A DNA stretch of 64,000 nucleotides, taken from contig NZ_FRFA01000009.1 in the NCBI RefSeq assembly GCF_900143535.1, forward strand, positions 88,921 to 152,920, given 5' to 3'. Positions 45,067 to 54,164 of the stretch are shown here, piece after piece. The first letter of the stretch is position 1. Each line of letters begins with the position of its first letter. The notes under the pieces are model-generated. The model was given only the letters and a program-made list of their open reading frames with translations. It was not told where the DNA came from and ran no database searches. A program made the translations under genes and the position numbers. The stretch is from Tateyamaria sp. Alg231-49 (GTDB lineage Bacteria; Pseudomonadota; Alphaproteobacteria; Rhodobacterales; Rhodobacteraceae).

Positions 45067-45490
45067 CGCGAGATCGCGATCACACGCATATCCCAGAGTG
45101 GCCATTGATCGAGGAATATCACAACGCTCGTTTAGGACGCCAAGACCAGCCAAATCGTTAGCCCGAGGAGTTTTCCTTCGACGAATAGGTGCGGCAACTG
45201 TACGCCGCCCAGAAGATACAGGTGCGATTAGAGACTAAAGCAACGTGCCGATACCCCGGAGTTTGGAACGCAGTTGCTCGTGTTGATCGCTCCTAATTTT
45301 CGGTCTGAAAAAGCCGCGGGCATTCAAGAAGACATTGCAGAGCATGTTTCCTGAGCATTGCTGCCCACTTTTGTCGAAGGCAGTATCCCGAGTTTTACGC
45401 TCAACCCCGTCTTTTGCCGACCTACATCTAAATCGCACATTTGCCTCGGGTGGAGGTTTGCGCGCGATAGGTTTTGTCGACCTCGTGGGC
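45067..45490. other. gene-free, lower-GC intergenic stretch
   Basis: About 420 bp with no supported gene on either strand. The open frames present (for example minus 45235-45627) have no recognisable domain, codon bias unlike the neighbours and no ribosome sites. It may be remnant DNA. The only organised elements are the small RNA and its promoter at its right edge. Confidence 0.5.
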
Positions 45491-45491
45491 C

Positions 45492-45580
45492 AAAAAAAAC
45501 CCGGGCGCGCGGCCCAGGCAAGTCCAACAGGGAGGAACATGTTTTGCCTCTTGGAAAGGCCCCGACATGTGCGGGAGCTG
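45492..45580 (-). ncRNA. candidate FNR-controlled small RNA with anti-Shine-Dalgarno loop
   Basis: Read on the minus strand from about 45580: a short hairpin region CCCGCACAUGUCGGGG, then an unpaired-looking UUCCUCCC (45537-45530) bounded by AACA and UGUU, and a terminator at 45518-45492 (7-bp stem CCUGGGC/GCCCGGG, five-base loop, eight U). A -10-like CTATCC lies at 45592-45587 and an FNR-type box is centred about 41 bp upstream of the presumed start, the class II activator position. UUCCUCCC is complementary to ribosome-binding sites, as in other alphaproteobacterial anti-SD small RNAs. An alternative is that this is merely the 3' end of the response-regulator transcript. Confidence 0.55.
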
Positions 45581-45613
45581 TATTTTGGATAGATCAGGGC
45601 ACGCTGTGTTGCC

Positions 45614-45627
45614 TTGATCTGGGTCAA
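45614..45627. promoter_or_regulatory. FNR/FnrL-type binding site
   Basis: TTGATCTGGGTCAA fits TTGAT-N4-ATCAA with one mismatch. It lies two bases beyond the stop of the minus-strand response-regulator gene, where it cannot regulate that gene, but is correctly placed to activate a minus-strand start near 45580. Confidence 0.6.
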
Positions 45628-45629
45628 TC

Positions 45630-46316
45630 TCAGGCGACCAGACGGTAGCCTCCGGATTCCGTTACCAACAACCGAGCGTTAGAGGGATCGGGTTCGATCT
45701 TCTGGCGCAGGCGGTAGATGTGGGTTTCCAGCGTGTGTGTGGTCACCCCAGCATTGTACCCCCAGACCTCGTGCAGCAGCACGTCTCGCGCCACAACGCC
45801 GTCGGTCGAGCGGTATAGGAATTTGAGGATGTTCGTCTCTTTTTCCGTCAGCCGGATTTTTTTGTCGTCCTCGGTGATCAGCATCTTAACACTCGGTTTG
45901 AACGTGTAGGGCCCAAGGGTGAAAACGGCATCTTCAGACTGTTCGTGCTGGCGCAACTGCGCGCGGATACGGGCCAATAGGACCGGGAACTTAAAAGGCT
46001 TGCTGACGTAGTCATTAGCGCCTGCATCAAGGCCGAGGATCGTGTCCGCGTCTGTGTCGTGTCCGGTCAGCATCAGGATTGGTGATTTCACTCCCTGTTT
46101 GCGCATCACCCGGCATAACTCGCGCCCGTCTGTGTCGGGCAAACCAACATCAAGGATGACGAGGTCATAAATCGCTTCCTTCGCCTTGATCAGCGCGTCG
46201 CTGCCATTGCCGGCTTCGAACACGTCGAAGTCTTCGGTCATGATCAACTGTTCGCTGAGCGCTTCACGCAGGTCTTCGTCGTCGTCGACAAGCAGGATTT
46301 TCTTGAGCTGTGCCAT
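45630..46316 (-). CDS. OmpR/PhoB-family response regulator, CenR-like
   Basis: A 228-aa DNA-binding response regulator. The receiver domain has the acidic pocket VDDDED, phosphoacceptor Asp in LVILDVGLPD, Thr in ILMLTGHD and Lys in YVSKPFKF. The winged-helix domain includes RLTEKETNILKFLYR and VTTHTLETHIYRLRQKIE. The sequence is close to the alphaproteobacterial envelope regulator CenR as far as I can judge by eye. No histidine kinase gene is adjacent. ATG 46316 has GGGAGA upstream. Divergent from ribA. Confidence 0.88.
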   Translation of the reverse strand: MAQLKKILLVDDDEDLREALSEQLIMTEDFDVFEAGNGSDALIKAKEAIYDLVILDVGLPDTDGRELCRVMRKQGVKSPILMLTGHDTDADTILGLDAGANDYVSKPFKFPVLLARIRAQLRQHEQSEDAVFTLGPYTFKPSVKMLITEDDKKIRLTEKETNILKFLYRSTDGVVARDVLLHEVWGYNAGVTTHTLETHIYRLRQKIEPDPSNARLLVTESGGYRLVA

Positions 46317-46477
46317 CTGTGATCTCCCGTTTCCTTGAAGCATAGATGTGGGCAAGCAACGATTTCGGCAAGTTTTGTGCGTTTTGTCTCACGCCCATGT
46401 GTGGGTGACGCGGCAAATGTTTCAATTCCGAGCCGTTTTGCTTATGTCTGGCGAACATTTGCTTGGGATTTTGTAAC

Positions 46478-47566
46478 ATGGGCCTTGGGCCGGACATCGT
46501 TGAAACGCTGGCGCGGGCCCGCGCGGATCTGCGCATGGGTGTGCCGGTTGTGCTGACTGGCGCAACGTCCGTGATCGCAGTGGCCGTAGAAACGGTGTCA
46601 GAAGAACGGCTGGCCGCCATCCGCACCTTGGGTGCTGCGCCAGTGCTGGCGTTGACTGGGTGGCGTGCGCAAACCCTGAAAGCACGGGCGTATGACGGGG
46701 ATATCGCGCGGATCGTCGTGCCCGATGCGGTTGCCTTGGGCTGGTTGCAGGCGCTGGCCGACCCGGCGGACGATTTGTCGAGCCCGATGAAGGGCCCATT
46801 GGCGTCCGTTCGGGATGGTGATGCCAGCCCGCACCGCGCAGCGGTGCAGTTGTGCAAGTCTGCCCGCCTTTTGCCAGCAGCACTGTGCGCGGATGTCGAG
46901 GATGGGTTAGGGTTTGCGGCCAAACAGGGGTTGACGGCAGTGCCAATGGCCCTTGCCGCGCCGTTTCTAACCGCCAACAGCCAGTTGCACCCTGTCGTGG
47001 CCGCGCGTCTGCCCATGGTCGCCTCCGAGGCCGGGCGTGTGCATGTGTATCGCCCCGAAGATGGGGGTGAGGAGCATTACGCCATTGAAATCGGACGCCC
47101 GGATCGCAGCGCCCCTGTGTTGGCCCGTCTGCACTCGGCTTGTTTCACGGGCGACGTTCTGGGCAGTTTGAAATGTGATTGCGGGCCGCAACTGCGGGCC
47201 GCCCTTGCTCAGATGGGTCAGGAAGGGGCCGGTGTGCTTCTGTATCTGAACCAGGAGGGACGGGGCATCGGACTCGCCAACAAGATGCGTGCCTACAGCT
47301 TACAGGATCAGGGTTTTGACACTGTCGAGGCCAATCACCGCCTTGGGTTTGAGGATGACGAACGGGATTTTCGTCTTGGCTCGGACATACTGAAGTCGTT
47401 GGGATTTGGGGCAGTCCGCCTGATGACCAACAACCCGGCCAAGGTCGCGATGATGGAGGCCAGCGGGATTTCGGTGCCGGAACGTGTGCCACTGGTGGTG
47501 GGCGAGACTCAGTTCAATCGCGATTATCTGGCGACCAAGGCCGCGAAGTCCGGTCACCTGTTATAG
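46478..47566 (+). CDS. ribA: GTP cyclohydrolase II
   Basis: Opens GTP to start riboflavin synthesis. The 362-aa protein carries a C-terminal RibA domain: zinc cysteines in [20 protein letters not shown], the GTP loop [17 protein letters not shown] and LMTNNPAKV. The roughly 150-residue N-terminal part is a divergent extension typical of Rhodobacterales; it does not show an intact DHBP synthase active site. ATG 46478 is preferred over a TTG five codons upstream. A GFA gene follows 14 bases later. Confidence 0.92.
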   Translation: MGLGPDIVETLARARADLRMGVPVVLTGATSVIAVAVETVSEERLAAIRTLGAAPVLALTGWRAQTLKARAYDGDIARIVVPDAVALGWLQALADPADDLSSPMKGPLASVRDGDASPHRAAVQLCKSARLLPAALCADVEDGLGFAAKQGLTAVPMALAAPFLTANSQLHPVVAARLPMVASEAGRVHVYRPEDGGEEHYAIEIGRPDRSAPVLARLHSACFTGDVLGSLKCDCGPQLRAALAQMGQEGAGVLLYLNQEGRGIGLANKMRAYSLQDQGFDTVEANHRLGFEDDERDFRLGSDILKSLGFGAVRLMTNNPAKVAMMEASGISVPERVPLVVGETQFNRDYLATKAAKSGHLL

Positions 47567-47580
47567 CAAAAGGAAATCAC

Positions 47581-47991
47581 ATGAAGGGCAGATGCTACTG
47601 CGGAGACATAACCTATGAGGTGACCGAAGATCCGGTTGTCAAACTGCAATGCCATTGCCGTGAGTGCCAATACATCAGCGGCGGTGGACCCAACTATGCC
47701 ATGCTGGTGCCGGATGCCGGATTCACGATCACGCAAGGCACACCAAACACGTTCACCCGAAGCGATATAGAAAACCCACGCACGCGCCAGTTTTGCGGCA
47801 ATTGTGGAACCCATCTGACCACGATCCTTCCCGGTCGCGGATTGACCGTGGTCAAAGTAGGCACGTTGGACGATCCGGCGGGGGATTACGGTGGGCCAGA
47901 TATGGCAATCTTTATGAAGGACAGCCAACCCTTCCATCTCGCACCCGAAGACAAGCCGCAGTTTCAGGAATCGGTGCCGCCGCGAAAATGA
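47581..47991 (+). CDS. GFA-family (CENP-V/Gfa-like) zinc protein
   Basis: A 136-aa protein of the glutathione-dependent formaldehyde-activating family. Zinc cysteines are in GRCYCGDITY, QCHCRECQY and FCGNCGTH. Formaldehyde activation is the historical family label and is unproven for most members. AAAAGGAAA gives a good ribosome site. Overlaps the L,D-transpeptidase gene by four bases. Confidence 0.88.
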   Translation: MKGRCYCGDITYEVTEDPVVKLQCHCRECQYISGGGPNYAMLVPDAGFTITQGTPNTFTRSDIENPRTRQFCGNCGTHLTTILPGRGLTVVKVGTLDDPAGDYGGPDMAIFMKDSQPFHLAPEDKPQFQESVPPRK

Positions 47992-48485
47992 AGGCAACTG
48001 ATCTGGTATTCACCCCACGCGGTCTGCGATTCGCAGGCAGGATGTTCCCCTGTACGATCGGGCGCGGCGGGATCAGTGCTCGCAAACGCGAAGGAGATGG
48101 TGCGACGCCGGTGGGCGTACACCGAATCGTCGGTATGCTTTACCGCCCCGACCGCATGGCCCGCCCCACTGGTTGGGCAATCCCGATCCGACCGGGCGAC
48201 CTGTGGTCGGACGATTCGCGTGATGACGATTACAACACCATGGTCCGCGCACCTTACCCGTTCAGCCACGAGGTGTTGCGGCGTGCCGATCCGCTATACG
48301 ATCTAGTGATCCTGACGGATTGGAACTGGCCCTATGCGGTGCCGGGGCGCGGGTCAGCGATCTTTATCCATCGCTGGCGCAGGCCCGGATACCCAACGGA
48401 AGGGTGTATCGGGCTGCGGCCTGCGGATTTACACTGGATCGCACCACGCATCCGATTTTCAACTCGGTTGATCGTGCCTCAGTAG
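47988..48485 (+). CDS. YkuD-type L,D-transpeptidase
   Basis: A 165-aa L,D-transpeptidase-fold protein. The catalytic segment FIHRWRRPGYPTEGCIGL has the His and Cys of the YkuD motif. No signal peptide is obvious from the ATG at 47988, which overlaps the GFA stop; a translation through an upstream frame is not coding-like. Without export it could act on cytoplasmic substrates, or the export signal is atypical. Convergent with yggS. Confidence 0.85.
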   Translation: MKATDLVFTPRGLRFAGRMFPCTIGRGGISARKREGDGATPVGVHRIVGMLYRPDRMARPTGWAIPIRPGDLWSDDSRDDDYNTMVRAPYPFSHEVLRRADPLYDLVILTDWNWPYAVPGRGSAIFIHRWRRPGYPTEGCIGLRPADLHWIAPRIRFSTRLIVPQ

Positions 48486-48495
48486 GTCCGGGGCG

Positions 48496-49149
48496 TTATC
48501 CCGCAACCCGCGCACCGAAGATCGCAGACCCCACCCGCACATGGGTTGCCCCAAGTGCGATGGCTGATGCAAAATCACTGCTCATCCCCATCGAGAGGCC
48601 CGTTAACCCATTGCGCGCAGCCAGTTTTTGCAGAAGCGCAAAGTGCAAGCTGGGTTCTTCGTCAATCGGCGGGATGCACATGAGACCCAGCACGGGCAAA
48701 TCAAGCCCGCGGCAAGTCTCAACGAAGTCGTCTGTTTCCGTGGACATGACCCCAGCCTTTTGCGCCTCTTCCCCAGTATTCACCTGAATGAACAGGCCGG
48801 GGCAGTTTCCGGTTTCCTGCGCAAGCCGCGCAATGGTGTTGGCGAGTTTCGGGCGGTCGAGCGTGTGGATGGTGCCGAACAACGCCATGGCCTGCCGCGC
48901 CTTGTTGGTCTGGAGCGGGCCAATCAGGTGGACGTCAATATCGCCATAGGTTTCGCGAAATGCGGGCCACTTGTCGCTGGCCTCTTGTACCCGGTTTTCA
49001 CCAAAAAGCCGGTGGCCCTGATCCAAAACGGCAGCGACCCGTTCCTTAGGTTGCACTTTGCTAACTGCGATCAGCTTGACGGACCCGGCCGGACGCCCCG
49101 CCTTGGCCTCGGCCTTGGTGATCTGTTGGGTGATATCGGTGAGGGACAT
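48496..49149 (-). CDS. yggS: PLP-homeostasis protein YggS
   Basis: A 217-aa pyridoxal-phosphate-binding alanine-racemase-fold protein that balances vitamin B6. The PLP lysine is in LIAVSKVQPKE, followed by GENRVQEASDKW and HLIGPLQTNKARQA, with SMGMSSDFASAIALGATHVRVG at the C-terminus. ATG 49149 starts the family N-terminus; the extra upstream codons are not conserved in type. Lies downstream of the porin terminator. Confidence 0.92.
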   Translation of the reverse strand: MSLTDITQQITKAEAKAGRPAGSVKLIAVSKVQPKERVAAVLDQGHRLFGENRVQEASDKWPAFRETYGDIDVHLIGPLQTNKARQAMALFGTIHTLDRPKLANTIARLAQETGNCPGLFIQVNTGEEAQKAGVMSTETDDFVETCRGLDLPVLGLMCIPPIDEEPSLHFALLQKLAARNGLTGLSMGMSSDFASAIALGATHVRVGSAIFGARVAG

Positions 49150-49207
49150 AAACGCGAACCTTTGTACCTGTGGCGCGCAGAAGACAACAGGTCGTTCCAA
49201 ATGAAAA

Positions 49208-49231
49208 GGGGCGCGCCAAAAGGCGCGCCCC
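49208..49231 (-). terminator. porin gene terminator
   Basis: GGGGCGCGCC (49208-49217) and GGCGCGCCCC (49222-49231) form a perfect 10-bp stem with a four-base loop. On the minus strand it is followed by TTTT, 24 bases after the porin stop. Confidence 0.85.
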
Positions 49232-49254
49232 AATTCTGTCAGGTGTTTTTCAAC

Positions 49255-50304
49255 TTAGAAGTTGAAGACCACACCCAAGTCAGCAACGGAGTTGCCGGCT
49301 ATGTTTGAGCCGACACCGCCGCGCAGGGAGACACCGCCGCCCAGGCTGTGACGGAAGCCAATGCCGTAAGCTTCGTCCGCAGCGTCGATGCCGTTGTCGG
49401 AGAACGCAAAGCGGATGTCTGTAGTCGCGCTGATGTCATACTTGACCGAGAAACCATACGACGTGTCGTCTTGGATGTCCGAGTCGCCAACGACAATCGA
49501 GAAGGCAAACGCGCCGATGTCGCCACCGAAGCCCAAAGCCCAGAAATCGTTGTCGAAGAAATTGGCGTTTGTCGGTACAGCCAAACCATCTTCACCAGTA
49601 ACGTCCACCGACCGGTTACCGAATGCAACGCCAGCGTTGTAGTTACCGAAGTTGTAGCCAAAGCCAACTTGCCACTCTTCAGCTTCTGTGATGAATGTGT
49701 TGGGTGAGGTATCACCCACAACATTCTTGGCGCCGTCTGTGTATGATACGGATGCTGTAAAATCACCCATTGCGTAACGCAGTTTAATGGTGGGGTCGAC
49801 GCGCGCATCATCACCAGATACGCCAAAGCCAGAATTTGGAAGGCTCCAACCGGACGACTGTTCAACGAACGATGTCAAACCAACGCCGTAACCGTAGTAG
49901 TTGAGTACGTCGCCGGAATCGAGCACGTCAGACACGTGGCCTACGTCGAGACGGAAACCGCCAGACGTTACAGCAAAACCTGCTGCGGAACGCTGAGCAA
50001 CGTTGGATGATCCGAAACCACCGCCTTCATAGGCAGTGCCGACGCCGCCGGGTTGACGAGGGTTGGCGCCGCTTTCGTCTGTCTGGAACCGGATACGGCC
50101 TTCGAACTTAAGACCGTTGTCTGATGTTGTGACACCGGTTGCTGTCAGGCGGAAACGCTGCTCGACGCGTGTTGAGTCGCCGACATCGTTATCGTTTTCT
50201 TGGTAGTACAAGCCGAAACGGCCAAATCCACCAAATGATACTTCCGCTGCGGCCATGCCAGCTGTGGCGACCAATGCGGTTGTAGCAAAGAGAACTTTTT
50301 TCAT
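49255..50304 (-). CDS. outer-membrane porin
   Basis: A 349-aa Gram-negative porin-type beta-barrel. Signal peptide MKKVLFATTALVATAGMAAA, then EVSFGGFGRFGLYYQEND, repeated amphipathic strands and a C-terminal Phe (LGVVFNF), the outer-membrane insertion signal. Ligand selectivity is unknown. AGGGAAAA lies upstream of the ATG. A strong terminator and a 250-bp spacer upstream suggest a highly expressed, singly transcribed gene. Confidence 0.9.
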   Translation of the reverse strand: MKKVLFATTALVATAGMAAAEVSFGGFGRFGLYYQENDNDVGDSTRVEQRFRLTATGVTTSDNGLKFEGRIRFQTDESGANPRQPGGVGTAYEGGGFGSSNVAQRSAAGFAVTSGGFRLDVGHVSDVLDSGDVLNYYGYGVGLTSFVEQSSGWSLPNSGFGVSGDDARVDPTIKLRYAMGDFTASVSYTDGAKNVVGDTSPNTFITEAEEWQVGFGYNFGNYNAGVAFGNRSVDVTGEDGLAVPTNANFFDNDFWALGFGGDIGAFAFSIVVGDSDIQDDTSYGFSVKYDISATTDIRFAFSDNGIDAADEAYGIGFRHSLGGGVSLRGGVGSNIAGNSVADLGVVFNF

Positions 50305-50555
50305 GAGTTTTCCCTCGGGTTTCTATTCACATACCCTAACTGGCTTATCCAGCGAGGGGATGAATGCTGTTTCGTTCATTTGCCCGGCCTACTCAAGCCG
50401 AGCCTTCCAAACGGTCGCAATTCCGACATGGTTGGTGCAGCTTTGCCACAGTTCGATTTTTGCCTAGCTGTGACTCGCCCCAGCAGCCAGCGCCTTGCGG
50501 GGTGGATTCAACTTGTCTATCAGGAGTGTGAAGTTGGTCTTGATGGAACGGCAAA

Positions 50556-51056
50556 ATGAGCATTTCTTTGTCTTTAGGGCGATTTACGGCACTTGTACTT
50601 GTTATGTGCTGTGCAATTGCTCTGACGGGTTGCGGCCAACGCGTTGGCGTAAGCGCGCCCAATGAGACCAGTGTTGACAGTGACATTGCGCAAAGCCGCG
50701 ATGGCGTTGGTGGGACCACGTTAAGCGAGTCCCTGCGCGCAGGGCGCAATCAGGAATCGATTGTTCAGGTCAACCGGTATATCTGGATCGCCACGCTGCA
50801 AGTACTTGATTTTCTACCTATCCAATCGGTTGATCCATTCACTGGCGTGATTGTCACTGGCTTTGGCACGCCCCCCGGCGGAGGGCGGTCCTATCGCGCC
50901 ACCGTTCTGATCAGCGACCCGGCTCTTGACGCCCGCTCCCTGAATGTTGCTTTGCAAACCAACGGTGGGTCCGCAAGTGCGGCCACCGTGCGTGCTGTCG
51001 AAGACGCCATTCTGACCCGTGCGCGCCAGTTGCGCATTGCCGACAACCGTCGCTAA
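50556..51056 (+). CDS. DUF3576 lipoprotein
   Basis: A 166-aa predicted lipoprotein: signal ending IALTGCGQRV (lipobox LTGC) followed by a domain matching DUF3576 (VNRYIWIATLQVLDFLPIQS, GVIVTGFGTPPGGGRSYRAT, AVEDAILTRARQLRI). Function unknown. The gene precedes leuS in many alphaproteobacteria, so the order here is conserved. ATG has GGAACGG upstream. Confidence 0.86.
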   Translation: MSISLSLGRFTALVLVMCCAIALTGCGQRVGVSAPNETSVDSDIAQSRDGVGGTTLSESLRAGRNQESIVQVNRYIWIATLQVLDFLPIQSVDPFTGVIVTGFGTPPGGGRSYRATVLISDPALDARSLNVALQTNGGSASAATVRAVEDAILTRARQLRIADNRR

Positions 51057-51095
51057 AGCCCTTTCGGGCGCTCTCATTCCCTACTAAACAAGCGT

Positions 51096-51131
51096 CGGGC
51101 CCTCACTTGCTGAGTTCTGGGCCCGCTGTTT
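51096..51131 (+). terminator. terminator-like hairpin just upstream of leuS
   Basis: CGGGCCC (51096-51102) and GGGCCCG (51119-51125) form a perfect 7-bp stem with a 16-base loop, followed by CTGTTTT. It is 32 bases before the leuS ATG, so it ends the DUF3576 message or attenuates leuS. Confidence 0.65.
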
Positions 51132-51162
51132 TCATGTTCAAGACCAGGATCGCCCCAGCCCC

Positions 51163-53700
51163 ATGCCCACCTACTCCCCTTCCGATATCGAAGCCCGCTG
51201 GCAGGCCGCCTGGGATGAAGCCGATCTGTTCCGCGCCAAACGTACCGCGGGCAAGCCCAAATACTATGTGCTTGAGATGTTCCCCTATCCAAGCGGTCGC
51301 ATCCACATGGGTCACGTGCGCAACTACACGATGGGTGACGTGATTGCCCGCTACAAGATGGCCACAGGTCACAATGTGCTGCACCCAATGGGCTGGGATG
51401 CCTTTGGAATGCCTGCGGAAAATGCGGCCATGGCCATTGGTGGCCACCCCAAGACGTGGACCTACGACAACATCGCGGACATGCGGTCTCAGATGAAACC
51501 GCTGGGTTTGTCCATCGACTGGTCACGCGAATTTGCCACCTGCGACCCTGAATATTACGGACAGCAGCAGGCCCTGTTCCTCGACTTCCTTGAGGCTGGT
51601 CTTGTCTACCGCAAAGAGGCGCAGGTGAACTGGGACCCGGTCGACATGACCGTGCTTGCCAACGAGCAGGTGATTGACGGCAAGGGCTGGCGCTCGGGCG
51701 CCGAGGTCGAGCGTCGCGAGCTGACGCAGTGGTTCTTCAAAATCTCGGATATGGCGGGTGAGCTGAAATCAGCCCTCGATGACCTTGAAAACTGGCCTGC
51801 CAAAGTACGCCTGATGCAGGACAACTGGATCGGTGAGTCGCGCGGCATCGACATTCCCTTTGTCCGCACGGACGGGGCTGGAACTATTCTGTGTTACTCC
51901 ACACGCCCCGACACCATGCGCGGTGCCTCTTTTATTGCCGTGTCCCCTGATCACCCTGTAGCCAAGGCGCTTGAGGCAGACAATCCTGATCTTGCCGCCT
52001 TCATCGACGAATGTCGCAAGATGGATACAACCGAGGCGGCCATGGAAAAGGCCGAGAAAAAGGGCATTGATACCGGCCTGCGGGTCAAGCACCCGGTTTA
52101 TGCGGATGTCGAACTGCCCGTCTGGATCGGCAACTTTGTGTTGATGGATTATGGCACGGGTGCTGTCTTTGGATGCCCTGCGCATGATCAACGTGACCTT
52201 GATTTTGCACGAAAATATGACCTGCCGGTGCGCAATGCGTTTTACATGCCCGGCGATGAAACAGAAGTTGGGACCGAGGCGCTTGTCCCCGCCAAGACCG
52301 AAAAGGTCGCCTTCATCGACCATTTCGCCGGGGCCGGGACTGTGTCCAGCCAAGAGGCCATCGACGCCACCATTGACTGGTTCGAGGCAAATGATCTGGG
52401 CAAGGGCCAGACCCAGTATCGCCTGCGCGATTGGGGGCTGAGCCGTCAGCGTTATTGGGGTTGTCCGATCCCGGTTGTGCATTGTGATGCCTGTGGCGTG
52501 GTCCCTGAGAAGAAAGAGAACCTGCCCGTTGTGCTCCCCGATGATGTCAGTTTTGACATCCCCGGCAACCCACTGGATCGGCATCCAACGTGGCGCGATG
52601 TGCCCTGCCCGTCTTGCGGCGCGCCTGCGAAACGCGAAACCGACACGATGGACACATTCGTTGATTCGTCGTGGTACTTTGCCCGCTTCACCGCGCCCCG
52701 CGCAAACACACCCACGGTGGCCGAAGACGCAGCATACTGGATGAACGTCGATCAGTATATCGGCGGGATTGAACACGCGATTCTGCACCTGCTCTATTCT
52801 CGCTTCTTTGCCCGAGCGATGCATATCACCGGGCACCTTCCCGAAAGCGCGATTGAACCGTTTGACGCCCTCTTTACCCAAGGCATGGTCACACACGAGA
52901 TCTATCAGACGCGCGATGCCAAAGGACGGCCGGTCTACCACCTGCCCGAAGATGTGACAGACGGCAAACTGGCCGACGGGACCGAGGTGGAAATCATCCC
53001 TTCGGCCAAGATGTCAAAGTCCAAAAAAAACGTTGTCGACCCGCTGGGCATCATTGCTGCTTACGGCGCGGATACGGCGCGCTGGTTTGTTCTATCTGAC
53101 TCCCCACCCGAACGGGATGTGGAGTGGACCGCGAGCGGTGCCGAGGCTGCCTACAAACACCTTGGTCGTGTCTGGACGATCTGTGATCGCATTGCTGCGA
53201 TGGACAAAGATGCGAGCGGATCGGGTGACGACGACCTGCTGCGCGCCATGCACAAGACCATCCATGATGTGACCATGGGTGTAGAATCATTTGGCTTTAA
53301 CGCAGCCATTGCCAAGCTCTATGGCTTTACCGCCACTCTGCAAAAGTCCAAGGCCGGGTACGCCGCACAGCGCGAGGCAGTTATGACACTCGCGCAGTTG
53401 ATGGCCCCAATGACTCCGCACCTGTCCGAAGACATCTGGGCCCATCAGGGCGGCGAAGGATTGATTGCGACGGCGCCTTGGCCAGTGGCGGATGAGGCGA
53501 TGCTGGTCTCTGACACTGTCACCCTCCCCATCCAGATCAACGGCAAGCGCCGGGGCGAGATCACTGTGCCCGCAGACATGGACAAGGCAGAGGTCGAAAC
53601 CCTGAGCCTTGCCAGCGAACCGGTGCAAAAGGCGCTGGCCGGCGGTACACCCAAAAAGGTGATCGTGGTGCCGGGCCGCATTGTGAACGTGGTGATCTGA
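51163..53700 (+). CDS. leuS: leucine--tRNA ligase
   Basis: Charges tRNA-Leu. The 845-aa class I synthetase has the HIGH motif in [14 protein letters not shown], a zinc-type and CP1 editing domain ([19 protein letters not shown]), [14 protein letters not shown] and the KMSKS loop as [12 protein letters not shown]. The ATG at 51163 starts the usual N-terminus and has AGGA upstream. The stop overlaps the lptE ATG by one base. With the leuA leader, it places two leucine-linked genes in the window, though 40 kb apart. Confidence 0.97.
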   Translation: MPTYSPSDIEARWQAAWDEADLFRAKRTAGKPKYYVLEMFPYPSGRIHMGHVRNYTMGDVIARYKMATGHNVLHPMGWDAFGMPAENAAMAIGGHPKTWTYDNIADMRSQMKPLGLSIDWSREFATCDPEYYGQQQALFLDFLEAGLVYRKEAQVNWDPVDMTVLANEQVIDGKGWRSGAEVERRELTQWFFKISDMAGELKSALDDLENWPAKVRLMQDNWIGESRGIDIPFVRTDGAGTILCYSTRPDTMRGASFIAVSPDHPVAKALEADNPDLAAFIDECRKMDTTEAAMEKAEKKGIDTGLRVKHPVYADVELPVWIGNFVLMDYGTGAVFGCPAHDQRDLDFARKYDLPVRNAFYMPGDETEVGTEALVPAKTEKVAFIDHFAGAGTVSSQEAIDATIDWFEANDLGKGQTQYRLRDWGLSRQRYWGCPIPVVHCDACGVVPEKKENLPVVLPDDVSFDIPGNPLDRHPTWRDVPCPSCGAPAKRETDTMDTFVDSSWYFARFTAPRANTPTVAEDAAYWMNVDQYIGGIEHAILHLLYSRFFARAMHITGHLPESAIEPFDALFTQGMVTHEIYQTRDAKGRPVYHLPEDVTDGKLADGTEVEIIPSAKMSKSKKNVVDPLGIIAAYGADTARWFVLSDSPPERDVEWTASGAEAAYKHLGRVWTICDRIAAMDKDASGSGDDDLLRAMHKTIHDVTMGVESFGFNAAIAKLYGFTATLQKSKAGYAAQREAVMTLAQLMAPMTPHLSEDIWAHQGGEGLIATAPWPVADEAMLVSDTVTLPIQINGKRRGEITVPADMDKAEVETLSLASEPVQKALAGGTPKKVIVVPGRIVNVVI

Positions 53701-54164
53701 TGCGTGTCATTGCTTTCCTCGTGATCCTTGCCCTGGGTGCCTGCGGGTTTACTCCGGTCTACGGGCCGAACGGGGCGGGCACAGTGCTGCAAAACCGGGT
53801 GCTGGTCGACAAACCAGACGACCGCACCGGGTTCCTTCTGGTCCAAAGGCTCGAAGAACGGCTGGGCCGTTCCAGCGACCCAGCCTTCCGTCTGGCCGTC
53901 GATCTGGCCATGCGGGCAGAAAATCGTGCCATTGACCCGGACGGCGACATTCGGCGGTTCCATCTGATCGGGACAGCGGAATACACGTTGCTTGAGGCGG
54001 GGACAGACGTCGTGGTGCAAACCGACACTGTCGAAAACTTTGTCGGCTATTCCGCCACTGGCACCACAGTCGCAACTTTGGCGGCGCGCCGTGACGCTCA
54101 GGAAAGACTGATGACCATCCTCGCTGACCAGATCGTTTTGCAACTGCAAGGCAGCGACCTGTGA
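53700..54164 (+). CDS. lptE: LPS-assembly lipoprotein LptE
   Basis: A 154-aa lipoprotein with a lipobox in LALGACGFTPVYG, the outer-membrane LptE partner that plugs LptD. TPVYGPNGAG and the beta-strand-rich remainder (LAVDLAMRAENRAIDPDG, FVGYSATGTTVATLAARR) fit LptE/RlpB. Its location between leuS and holA is the usual position. The start is one base into the leuS stop and the stop overlaps holA by four bases. Confidence 0.92.
   Translation: MRVIAFLVILALGACGFTPVYGPNGAGTVLQNRVLVDKPDDRTGFLLVQRLEERLGRSSDPAFRLAVDLAMRAENRAIDPDGDIRRFHLIGTAEYTLLEAGTDVVVQTDTVENFVGYSATGTTVATLAARRDAQERLMTILADQIVLQLQGSDL

Noticed and set aside
45539..45592. 17-codon plus-strand frame with a strong GGGAGGAA ribosome site
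   Set aside because: The apparent ribosome site is the complement of the UUCCUCCC loop of the candidate minus-strand RNA, and the peptide has no coding character.
45235..45627. 130-codon minus-strand frame
   Set aside because: No domain, no ribosome site, codon use unlike neighbours, and it overlaps the RNA terminator and FNR-type box.
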